A DNA stretch of 64,000 nt from Frateuria_A sp035943815. Lineage in GTDB: Bacteria; Pseudomonadota; Gammaproteobacteria; Xanthomonadales; Rhodanobacteraceae. Positions 35,815 through 43,583 of the stretch are shown one piece after another (position 1 is the stretch's first letter; the number at the start of each line of letters is the position of its first letter). The stretch is taken from assembly GCF_035943815.1 (NCBI RefSeq), contig NZ_DASZBU010000012.1, positions 186,001-250,000 of the forward strand. The letters are read 5' to 3'. The translations under genes and the position numbers were made by a program. The notes beneath the pieces are model-generated. The model had not been told where the DNA came from, did no database searches, and was given only the letters and a program-made list of their open reading frames with translations.

Positions 35815-36792
35815 GTGACTCTCGACGGTACCCTGCATGACCTCAACGACCTCTATTACTTCGCGATGGTGGTCGAGCACAACGGCTTCTCCGCCGCTGG
35901 CCGCGCGCTGGGCGTGCCCAAGTCCAAGCTGAGCAAGCGCGTGGCGCAGCTGGAGGATCGGCTCGGCGTTCGCCTGCTGCAGCGGACCACCCGTCGTTTC
36001 GTAATTACCGAAGTGGGCGAGCGCTTCTATGCGCACTGCCGGGCCGTGCTGGAGGAGGCACGGGCCGCCCAGGAGGCGGTCGACGAATTGCGTGCCGAGC
36101 CCCGCGGCGTGGTGCGGCTGAGCTGCCCGGTGTCGCTGGCGCAGACGGTGGTCGCGCACGTGTTGCCGGATTTCCTCGCGCAATACCCGAAGATGCAGGT
36201 GCGCGTGCTCTCCAGCGACCGCCGCGTGGACGTGGTGGGCGAGGGCTACGACATCGCCATCCGCGTACGCACCAGGCTCGACAGCGATGCCAACCTGGTC
36301 CTGCGCACCTTCGGCCTGTCGCGCGTGCTGGCGGTGGCCAGCCCCGCGCTGCTGGATCGCGTGGGACGGCCCAAGGTGCCCGCCGAACTCCCCTCGCTGC
36401 CGGCCTTGTCGATGCAGGAGCACGAAGGCGCCCAGGTATGGGAATTGATCGATGCACATGGCGAGCGCGTCCCGGTGGAGATGAGTGCCCGGCTCATCAC
36501 CGGGGAATTCGCGCTGCTGCTGGAAGCCGCGCGCCGCGGACTCGGCGTCGCGCTGCTGCCGGAGTTCGTCTGCGCCCCGGCCGTCACGCGCGGGGAGCTG
36601 GAGGTGGTGCTGCCCGACTGGAGCGTGCCCGAGGGCACCATGCACTTCGTCTATCCCAGCCGGCGCGGCATGCTGCCGGGCGTGCGGGCGCTGGTGGATT
36701 TCCTTGCCGAGCGCCTGCCCGAGGCGACCCGCCAGAAGCACGAGCAATGCAAGGTACGCCCGCTGGCTCCGCTTACCGGGCCGTCGGCGTGA
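35815..36792 (+). CDS. LysR-family regulator divergent from azoR
   Basis: A 325-residue LysR-type regulator of the CrgA/DntR-like group: DLYYFAMVVEHNGFSAAGRALGVPKSKLSKR is the helix-turn-helix region (shown in part as YYFAMVVEHNGFSAAGRAL), with VRLSCPVSLAQTVVAHVLP opening the effector domain. It starts at GTG 35815, with AAAGGA 9 bp upstream. Control of azoR is inferred from the divergent arrangement; the inducer may be a quinone or electrophile. Confidence 0.9.
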   Translation: MTLDGTLHDLNDLYYFAMVVEHNGFSAAGRALGVPKSKLSKRVAQLEDRLGVRLLQRTTRRFVITEVGERFYAHCRAVLEEARAAQEAVDELRAEPRGVVRLSCPVSLAQTVVAHVLPDFLAQYPKMQVRVLSSDRRVDVVGEGYDIAIRVRTRLDSDANLVLRTFGLSRVLAVASPALLDRVGRPKVPAELPSLPALSMQEHEGAQVWELIDAHGERVPVEMSARLITGEFALLLEAARRGLGVALLPEFVCAPAVTRGELEVVLPDWSVPEGTMHFVYPSRRGMLPGVRALVDFLAERLPEATRQKHEQCKVRPLAPLTGPSA

Positions 36793-36835
36793 GCCGTGCT
36801 AGGCTTGCCGTTTGGCCTTCCAGACATCCGGACGC

Positions 36836-37981
36836 ATGAACATCGATACCAAGCTTCCCAAGGTCGGCACCACCATCTTCAGCGTGATGAGCCAGCTCGC
36901 GCTCGATCACCAGGCGGTGAACCTGGGCCAGGGCTTCCCCGATTTCGAACCGCCGCCGTCGTTGCGTGAGGCGCTGGCGCGCGCGATGGCCGAGGGCAAG
37001 AACCAGTACGCGCCCGGCATCGGTACGGCGCCGCTGCGCGAGCAGATCGCGTTGAAGACGCAGCGCGTGTACGGACGGCGTATCGACCCGGCGACGGAGG
37101 TCACCGTGACCTCGGGCGCGACAGAAGCGCTGTTCGCGGCGATCGCCGCGACCGTGCGGGCGGGCGAGGAAGTGATCGTGTTCGATCCGGCGTACGATTC
37201 CTACGAGCCTGCGATCGAGCTGCAGGGCGCGCGCGCCGTACACATCCCGCTGACGCTGCCGGAGTTCGCGATCGACTGGCAACGCGTGCGCGACGCCATC
37301 ACGCCCAAGACGCGGATGATCCTGATCAACAGCCCGCACAACCCCTCGGGTGCCGTGCTGTCGGCGGACGACCTGGACTCGCTGGCCGAAATCATCCGCG
37401 ACACCGGCATCGTGGTGCTCTCGGACGAGGTCTACGAGCACATCGTCTATGACGGTGCGCGACACGAAAGCGTGCTGCGCCATCCTGAGCTGGCCGCGCG
37501 CAGCATCGTGGTGTCCAGCTTCGGCAAGACCTACCACTGCACCGGCTGGAAGGTCGGCTATGCAGTGGCGCCGGCGGCGCTGTCGGCCGAGTTCCGCAAG
37601 GTGCACCAGTACCTCACCTTCTGCACCTTCCATCCGGCGCAGGTGGCGTTTGCCGAGATCCTCGCCAGCGACCCGGCCCATTACCTCGAGCTGCCCGACT
37701 TCTACCAGGCCAAGCGCGACCGCTTCCGCGCGCTGCTGGCGCCCTCGCGCCTGAAGCTCCTGGATGTGGCGGGGGGCTACTTCCAACTGGTCGACTATTC
37801 GGCGATCCGCGACGAGGACGACCTCGCCTTTTCGCGCTGGCTGGTCGAGCACGGCGGCGTGGCGGGCATTCCGCTCACGCCGTTCTATGCCGAGTCGGCG
37901 GGCACGCGGTTGCTGCGACTGTGCTTCGCCAAGAGCGACGCGACCATGGCCGCCGCCGCGGAGCGCCTATGTCGCCTGTGA
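36836..37981 (+). CDS. Methionine aminotransferase (YbdL-like)
   Basis: A 381-residue fold-type I PLP aminotransferase. The PLP lysine lies in SSFGKTYHCTGWKVGY, the HNPSGAVL loop is intact and the N-terminus has QGFPDFEPP. It is of the KAT/YbdL type, using methionine, glutamine and aromatic amino acids. The next gene is a YafV-type omega-amidase overlapping by 13 bp; together they can regenerate methionine from its keto acid (KMTB), with the omega-amidase removing the ketoglutaramate formed. Confidence 0.9.
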   Translation: MNIDTKLPKVGTTIFSVMSQLALDHQAVNLGQGFPDFEPPPSLREALARAMAEGKNQYAPGIGTAPLREQIALKTQRVYGRRIDPATEVTVTSGATEALFAAIAATVRAGEEVIVFDPAYDSYEPAIELQGARAVHIPLTLPEFAIDWQRVRDAITPKTRMILINSPHNPSGAVLSADDLDSLAEIIRDTGIVVLSDEVYEHIVYDGARHESVLRHPELAARSIVVSSFGKTYHCTGWKVGYAVAPAALSAEFRKVHQYLTFCTFHPAQVAFAEILASDPAHYLELPDFYQAKRDRFRALLAPSRLKLLDVAGGYFQLVDYSAIRDEDDLAFSRWLVEHGGVAGIPLTPFYAESAGTRLLRLCFAKSDATMAAAAERLCRL

Positions 37982-38784
37982 GCATGCAACCGTTGACTGT
38001 CGGCCTGGTGCAGGGCGCCACGCGCTGGCACGACGCGCCGGCCAACCGCGACTACTACGGTGCACTGGTGCGCCAGGCGAAGGGTAGCGACCTCATCGTG
38101 CTGCCGGAGACGTTCCTTTCGGGCTTCAGCAATGACACCCAGGCGAGCGCCGGCACGATGGACGGCGAGGGCGTCGCCTGGTTGCGTGCGCTGGCCGCGG
38201 ACGTCGGTGCGGTCATCTGCGGCAGCCTGGCGATCAACGAGAGCGGCACGGTCTACAACCGGCTGTTCTGGATGCGGCCCGATGGCAGCCACGCGCAGTA
38301 CGACAAGCGCCACCTGTTCCGCATGGCCGGCGAACACACCCGCTACGGCGGCGGCCGCGAGCGGCTGGTCGTCGAGCTCAAAGGCTGGCGCATCCTGCCG
38401 CAGGTCTGCTACGACCTGCGTTTTCCGGTCTGGCTTCGCAACCGCCGGCTGGAAAGCGCCATCGGCGGGATGGATTACGACCTGGCGTTGTTCGTGGCCA
38501 ATTGGCCGGCGCCGCGCCGGCAGCCCTGGCGCACGCTGCTGCGCGCGCGGGCGATCGAGAACCTCGCCTACGTGGTGGGCGTCAATCGCGTGGGCGTGGA
38601 CGGCAACGACCTGCCTTATGCGGGCGACAGCGCCCTCATCGATCCGGTCGGCGAAACGGTGATCGAACTGGGCGCGCAGGAACAGGTGGTGACAGTGCGG
38701 CTGGACCCGACGCCGCTGCTCGCCCACCGCGAGCGCTTCCCTGCCTGGATGGATGCCGACGCGTTCACGCTGGGACCCGATTGA
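37969..38784 (+). CDS. Omega-amidase (YafV-like)
   Basis: A 271-residue nitrilase-superfamily enzyme with catalytic Glu (VLPETFLSGF), Lys (YDKRHLFRM) and Cys (QVCYDLRFP). It hydrolyses alpha-ketoglutaramate and related omega-amides. The start at 37969 overlaps the transaminase gene and has GCGGAG upstream; ATG 37984 is an alternative. Coupling to the transaminase supports the glutamine transaminase-omega-amidase route of methionine salvage. Confidence 0.9.
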   Translation: MSPVSMQPLTVGLVQGATRWHDAPANRDYYGALVRQAKGSDLIVLPETFLSGFSNDTQASAGTMDGEGVAWLRALAADVGAVICGSLAINESGTVYNRLFWMRPDGSHAQYDKRHLFRMAGEHTRYGGGRERLVVELKGWRILPQVCYDLRFPVWLRNRRLESAIGGMDYDLALFVANWPAPRRQPWRTLLRARAIENLAYVVGVNRVGVDGNDLPYAGDSALIDPVGETVIELGAQEQVVTVRLDPTPLLAHRERFPAWMDADAFTLGPD

Positions 38785-38794
38785 CGTCCCGACG

Positions 38795-38830
38795 CATCGG
38801 GAGGCCACGCATTGCAATGGCCTCCCGATG
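38795..38830. terminator. Terminator-like hairpin between convergent genes
   Basis: A perfect 13-bp stem, CATCGGGAGGCCA with its complement, encloses a 10-nt loop between the omega-amidase and arsC stops. No T tract follows on either strand, so a bidirectional hairpin terminator or an mRNA-end stabiliser is likely. Confidence 0.5.
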
Positions 38831-38876
38831 ATCGGTCTTGGCTACGGGGGAGCCCGTGGCCGGGCCAGCGTCGGAA

Positions 38877-39227
38877 TCAGGGAAGGATGTCCAGCACCAC
38901 CGTGGGCGGACGCCCAATGGCGGCCCGGCCATCGGCGACCACGATGGGACGCTCGATGAGCTTCGGATGCGCGACCATCGCCTCGAGGATGGCCATGTCG
39001 CCGAGCGCCGGGTCAGCCAGACCCAGTTCGCGATATTCCGGCTCGCCGGTACGCAGCAGTTGCCGTGGCGTCATGCCCAGCAGGCGAAGTAGGGACTTGA
39101 GCTCGGACACGCTGGGCGGCGTGTCGAGGTAATTGATCACTTCCGGCTCGAAGCCGCGCGCCTGCAGCAACTCCAGCGTGCCGCGCGACTTGGAGCAGCG
39201 GCTGTTGTGGTAGATGCGCACGTTCAT
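38877..39227 (-). CDS. arsC: Arsenate reductase (glutaredoxin type)
   Basis: A 116-residue ArsC/Spx-like protein with the catalytic Cys11 in HNSRCSKSRG, the ERPIVVADGRAAIGRPP signature and a C-terminal VVLDIL. It uses glutathione and glutaredoxin to reduce arsenate to arsenite. No arsenite pump is adjacent, so a general thiol-reductase role is also possible. It follows rluB with a 12-bp gap in the same direction. Confidence 0.88.
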   Translation of the reverse strand: MNVRIYHNSRCSKSRGTLELLQARGFEPEVINYLDTPPSVSELKSLLRLLGMTPRQLLRTGEPEYRELGLADPALGDMAILEAMVAHPKLIERPIVVADGRAAIGRPPTVVLDILP

Positions 39228-39239
39228 CGGGGCGGCGTA

Positions 39240-40655
39240 TCAGCGGTTGCCGTGACGGTTGCCGCCACGCCCGCCTTGCGGGCGACCGCCCCCGCCATGG
39301 CCCGGCGGGCGGCTGCCACGGTTCTGCGGGCGCCCACCCCGGCCCGGCGTAGCGCCCTGCCGGTTGCCCTGGTTACCACGGTTGCCGCCACCGCCGCCGA
39401 AGCCCGCGTAGGGGCTGCCGGCGCCGCGTGCTTCGCCGCCTTGGCGGGCGCCGGCCGGCTTGCCGCCACGCCGGTTGCCACCCGCCGGGTTGTTTCCGGC
39501 ACCGTGCCCGCGGCCGGTGCCTTCGCGGCTTTCGCCGGCAAACCACGTGCGCACCGAGGGCAACTCCTGGCCCGGGGCCACGCCGCGCTTGTTCTTGCGC
39601 AGGCCCGGATTGGCCGGGCGTTCGGGGCGGGCGACGTTGCCGTTGACCTCTTTGCCAGGCCGGCGACGCTGCTGCTTGCCGCGCACGGGTTCCTCACGGA
39701 TGCGGTCGAACGCGCGGATTTCGCGTGCCTCATCTTGGTAGGCGCCGCTCCAGCCGCCGGTGGCGCCGCGTTCGGGACGGTACTCGGTGACGCTGCGGTT
39801 GGCACGGCGCTGGTGCAACACCGGACTAAGCGTGAGCGCCGGCTGGGCCGGGCCCAGGCCGCAGCCTTTGCGCAGATCCTTGACCGCCTCTTCGGAAAGC
39901 GCCTCGCTTTCACCGCGGCGCAGCGTGCGCGGCAGTTCCACCGTGCCATAGCGAATGCGTTTGAGGCGGCTGACCAGGAAGCCCTGGGAATCCCACAGGC
40001 GGCGCACTTCGCGGTTGCGCCCTTCGCGGATCACCACGCGGAACCAGCTGTGGCTGCCGCCACGGCTGATGATGGCGATCTCGTCGAAGCGGGCGGGGCC
40101 GTCCTCCAGCTCGACGCCGGCCTTGAGCTTCTCGATCACCTCGTCGGGCACCTCGCCGTGCACCCGGCAGAGGTATTCGCGTTCCAGCCCGCTCTTGGGA
40201 TGCATCAACGCATTGGCCAGCTCGCCGTCGGTGGTGAGCAGCAAGAGGCCCGTGGTGTTGATGTCCAGACGGCCCACTGCGACCCAGCGGGCGCCCTTCA
40301 GGCGCGGTAGCTGCTCGAACACGGTCGGGCGGCCTTCGGGATCGTCGCGGGTGGTCAGCACGCCTTCCGGCTTGTGGTAGAGCAGCACCTCGGTGTCGTC
40401 GCGATTGTCGGTGGCGACCACGAATTGCTTGCCGTCGAGCACCACGCGGTCACCGGCGTGGACGCTGGCGCCGATGCCGGCCGGCGCACCATTGAGTTCG
40501 ACCTCGCCGGCCTGGATGCGCTGCTCCAGCATGCGGCGGGAGCCCAGGCCGGCATTGGCCAGCACCTTGTGCAGGCGTTCTTCCAGGGCGGGGGCGGTAG
40601 CCTCGGCGCGGGTCTCGCGCTTGAGGGTCAAGACGGATTTCTGCGGCGCAGTCAT
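39240..40655 (-). CDS. rluB: 23S rRNA pseudouridine(2605) synthase RluB
   Basis: The N-terminal S4 domain (LHKVLANAGLGSRRMLEQ) is followed by the RsuA/RluB catalytic domain with Asp131 in GRLDINTTGLLLLT. The enzyme makes pseudouridine 2605 of 23S rRNA. At 471 residues it is long: after about residue 280 a low-complexity Gly/Arg/Asn-rich tail (GGGGNRGNQGNRQG, RGGRPQNRG) runs to the end. It overlaps scpB by 4 bp, in the conserved scpA-scpB-rluB order. Confidence 0.95.
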   Translation of the reverse strand: MTAPQKSVLTLKRETRAEATAPALEERLHKVLANAGLGSRRMLEQRIQAGEVELNGAPAGIGASVHAGDRVVLDGKQFVVATDNRDDTEVLLYHKPEGVLTTRDDPEGRPTVFEQLPRLKGARWVAVGRLDINTTGLLLLTTDGELANALMHPKSGLEREYLCRVHGEVPDEVIEKLKAGVELEDGPARFDEIAIISRGGSHSWFRVVIREGRNREVRRLWDSQGFLVSRLKRIRYGTVELPRTLRRGESEALSEEAVKDLRKGCGLGPAQPALTLSPVLHQRRANRSVTEYRPERGATGGWSGAYQDEAREIRAFDRIREEPVRGKQQRRRPGKEVNGNVARPERPANPGLRKNKRGVAPGQELPSVRTWFAGESREGTGRGHGAGNNPAGGNRRGGKPAGARQGGEARGAGSPYAGFGGGGGNRGNQGNRQGATPGRGGRPQNRGSRPPGHGGGGRPQGGRGGNRHGNR

Positions 40656-41512
40656 GCGCGGTACTCCTCGGTGTCCCGCTCGGCGGCGTCTTCGTCGACG
40701 CCCGCCTGGGCTGCTGCCTCGTCGGCAGTGGCGGATGGGGTGGGTGCCGGGTCATCCGACGCGGCGGTGGTGGTTTCGGTGGCGTCGGCCGGTTCGGCCT
40801 CGGCTTCGACAGGCGCGGGTGCCTCGTCGACGAGCGCGTCGCGGTCGGCCTCGGCGATGGTGGTGGCGGTCTCGCCTGGTGCTTCGGCCGCGATGGCCTG
40901 GGCGTCCGCTTCGTCCGGGTCGATCGGAAGATCCTTGATGACTCGTGGCGGCAGCGGCTCCTGGTCCAGCCGCAGTTGCGGGTCTTCCATGTCGCGGATC
41001 TCGGACAGTGGCGGCAGCTCGTCCAGCGATTTGAGGTTGAAGTAGTCCAGGAAGCCGCGGGTGGTGCCGAACAGCGCCGGCCTGCCGGGCACGTCGCGGT
41101 GGCCGACCACGCGGATCCATTCGCGCTCCTCCAGCGTCTTGATGATGTTGGAGGACACCACCACGCCGCGGATCTGCTCGATCTCCGGGCGGGTGATCGG
41201 CTGGCGGTAGGCGATCAGCGCCAGCGTCTCGAGCAGGGCGCGCGAGTAGCGGCTGGGCTTCTCGGTCCACATGCGCGACACCCACGGATGCACCTCCTGG
41301 CGCACCTGATAGCGGAAGCCGGAGGCGACTTCCTTCAGTTCGATGCCGCGGCCGGCGCACTCCTCTGCCAGCGCTTCCAGCGCACGGGCGATCGCCTCGC
41401 GGTCGATCTGGTCCTCTTCGACGAACAGCTCGCCCAGCTGTGCCACGGTGAGCGGCTGGCTGGCGGCGAGCAGGGCCGCTTCGATGATCGGTTTGAGTTG
41501 CTCGATCTGCAT
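40652..41512 (-). CDS. scpB: SMC-Scp complex subunit ScpB
   Basis: A 286-residue ScpB with the N- and C-terminal winged helices (ALLAASQPLTVAQLGELF, TRPEIEQIRGVVVSSNI, GRPALFGTT). It partners ScpA in the SMC condensin that organises and segregates the chromosome. The C-terminal 80 residues are an acidic Ala/Thr/Glu-rich tail beyond the core fold. It starts 28 bp after scpA and overlaps rluB. Confidence 0.95.
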   Translation of the reverse strand: MQIEQLKPIIEAALLAASQPLTVAQLGELFVEEDQIDREAIARALEALAEECAGRGIELKEVASGFRYQVRQEVHPWVSRMWTEKPSRYSRALLETLALIAYRQPITRPEIEQIRGVVVSSNIIKTLEEREWIRVVGHRDVPGRPALFGTTRGFLDYFNLKSLDELPPLSEIRDMEDPQLRLDQEPLPPRVIKDLPIDPDEADAQAIAAEAPGETATTIAEADRDALVDEAPAPVEAEAEPADATETTTAASDDPAPTPSATADEAAAQAGVDEDAAERDTEEYRA

Positions 41513-41540
41513 GGCCTAGGGTTTTCGGGTGGGCCGCGCC

Positions 41541-42443
41541 TTATTCGGCGGCGGCGGAAACCGGCATGTCGTCCGGCAGTTCGGCGCTTTCCTCGGACAG
41601 CGAGGCCTTCGCCTTGAGGTAGATCGGGGCCAGTGGCGCTTCCTGCACGATCTCCACCAGCATTTCCTTGGCCAGTTCCAGCATGGACAGGAAGGTCACC
41701 ACCACGCCCAGGCGCCCTTCGCTGACGTCGAACAGGCTCTCGAAGCGGTGGAACGCGCCGTCGTCGAGCCGGCTCAGCAGTTCGCCCATGCGCTGGCGCA
41801 CGCTGAGCGCCTCACGCTTGATCGCGTGATGGCCGAACAGTTCGGCGCGATGCATCACGTCCTTGAGCGCCAGCAGCATTTCCTTCAGGTCCAGCGGCGG
41901 CGGCAGCCGGACCACGTTGCGCTCGCCCACTTCCGCGTGGACCGCCACGGTGTCGCGCTCGACGCGGGGCAGGGTGTCGATGTCCTCGGCAGCCTTCTTG
42001 AAGCGCTCGTATTCCTGCAGGCGGCGCACCAGTTCGGCGCGCGGGTCGTCCTCGAGGCCTTCCTCGGCAGGCGGACGCGGCAGCAACAGGCGTGACTTGA
42101 TCTCGCCCAGGATCGCGGCCATCAGCAGGTACTCGGCCGCCAGCTCCAGCCGCATGACGTCCCGCATCATGTCGATGTATTCCATGTATTGCCGGGTGAT
42201 CTCGGCAATCGGGATGTCCAGGATGTCCAGGTTCTGCCGGCGGATCAGGTAAAGCAGCAGGTCGAGCGGGCCTTCGAACGCCTCGAGAAAAACTTCCAAG
42301 GCGTCGGGCGGTATGTACAGATCCTGCGGCATCTGCAACAGCGGTTCGCCGCGCACGATCGCCAGCGGCATTTCCTGCTGCTGTGGGATCGACGCGAAGG
42401 CGTCCTGCGGTGGTGGGACCGGCTGCTGCGGATCTGTGCTCAT
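41541..42443 (-). CDS. scpA: SMC-Scp complex subunit ScpA (kleisin)
   Basis: A 300-residue kleisin: VFLEAFEGPLDLLLYLIRRQ starts the SMC-head-binding N-terminal domain, LAAEYLLMAAILGEIKSRLLL follows, and the C-terminal winged helix ends the protein (VVVTFLSMLELAKE). It bridges the SMC dimer together with ScpB. The ATG at 42443 is used; a TTG codon directly before it is in frame but unlikely. First gene of scpA-scpB-rluB-arsC. Confidence 0.96.
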   Translation of the reverse strand: MSTDPQQPVPPPQDAFASIPQQQEMPLAIVRGEPLLQMPQDLYIPPDALEVFLEAFEGPLDLLLYLIRRQNLDILDIPIAEITRQYMEYIDMMRDVMRLELAAEYLLMAAILGEIKSRLLLPRPPAEEGLEDDPRAELVRRLQEYERFKKAAEDIDTLPRVERDTVAVHAEVGERNVVRLPPPLDLKEMLLALKDVMHRAELFGHHAIKREALSVRQRMGELLSRLDDGAFHRFESLFDVSEGRLGVVVTFLSMLELAKEMLVEIVQEAPLAPIYLKAKASLSEESAELPDDMPVSAAAE

Positions 42444-43174
42444 CAATGCATGTCGTGGGGCCGCTCACGCGGCCGGCAATGCGTAAAACTGCGGTCGTCC
42501 CGGGGTGGCGCCCTGCGGACGGATATCCCCTCGTGACCGCGGCCCGGGGCCGGCAGTCGGTTCAGCTGGCTAGCCGTTTCCCTGGCCGGAACCGTCGCCG
42601 CGATATCGCATGACGAGGCCGCAGGTTGGCGGTTCGGTCAGGCGGGCGGCCATCGAGTCCAGGCCGGGACTTGAGCCCTGGCTTGCACGCGCGACAGGAT
42701 GGCGACGTTGCGCCAGGGACGGTTCAAATCGGTCTGCCGGATGCCTGGGATACGTGTCGCAGTGGCCGGAACGGCTGGCACGGCGCACGCTGGAATCCGC
42801 GCATGACGACAGGTTAGCGGCACCGTCGCGGCAAGTCCAGTGTGCGCCAGGCTGCCGGCGAGTTGGCTGGCGTGGATCGGCCGCGTGGCTTGGGCAGCTT
42901 GTGACACGACGCGTCCCGCCTGACGCCGAGCACGGCACCTGGACAGCATGCTTCGTCGATTACTGGATGGTGCCGCGGGGTTCCCACGATGGCACGGCAC
43001 TTGCTTCGCAGTGCCCGGAAGGACGCCGGCCGATTCACCGCGGCGCAGGCTGCGTGCTCTGGTCGCAAGGAGATCGCGGTCGGGCGCCAGCAGCCCTGTC
43101 GATGAGTGGCGGATGCGTCGTACGATCGCAGGGACGTCGCAGGAGGCGCAGGCGCGCCTCGCTTGGGGAGCTAG
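42444..43174. other. Long intergenic region without a recognisable gene
   Basis: These 731 bp separate divergent scpA and the PilZ gene. Open frames exist on both strands, but all have shuffled Arg/Pro/Ala-rich translations with no motif and no good ribosome-binding site. I see no tRNA, repeat or mobile element. It may be regulatory or a decayed gene. A GGGGAG ribosome-binding site for the PilZ gene stands at its right end. Confidence 0.4.
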
Positions 43175-43543
43175 ATGACGATCGAAGACAACGTGGCGGA
43201 CGAGTCGGGCCCGAAGTTCCTGCGGCCGGCGCGCATGCGCATCGAGACGACCGTGCTGATGAGCCACGGCGTGCAGTCGCACCCGACCGAGCTGGTGGAT
43301 ATTTCGGCCACAGGCGCGCTGCTGCGCCGGCCGCTGGGCTGGCAGGGCGAACTGGGGCAGAACTGGGTGCTGGACATGATCTTCGGCCGCGACCTGCACA
43401 TTCATCTGGAGGCAGCGGTTGCGCGCATTTCCGACCGCCACATCGGCTTTGCCTATTCACGCATTCCGGAAGACAAGCAGGTGCCGCTGTGGAACCTGCT
43501 GGGCGGCTACGCGGACATCCTGGAGCACTGGCGGGAGGAGTGA
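43175..43543 (+). CDS. PilZ-domain protein
   Basis: A 122-residue single-domain PilZ protein. It has an N-terminal RPARMRIETTVL segment and the DISATGALLRRP box corresponding to the D/NxSxxG motif; the RxxxR part of the c-di-GMP-binding signature is less clear. It probably takes part in type IV pilus or motility control. It is convergent with fadD, 40 bp away. Confidence 0.8.
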   Translation: MTIEDNVADESGPKFLRPARMRIETTVLMSHGVQSHPTELVDISATGALLRRPLGWQGELGQNWVLDMIFGRDLHIHLEAAVARISDRHIGFAYSRIPEDKQVPLWNLLGGYADILEHWREE

Positions 43544-43583
43544 GGTCGGCGGGATGGCTCGCTGGCCTTGAAGTGGGCATCCC

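Noticed and set aside
38877..39227. An ars operon
   Set aside because: Only an ArsC-like protein is present; no arsB, acr3 or arsR neighbours were seen.
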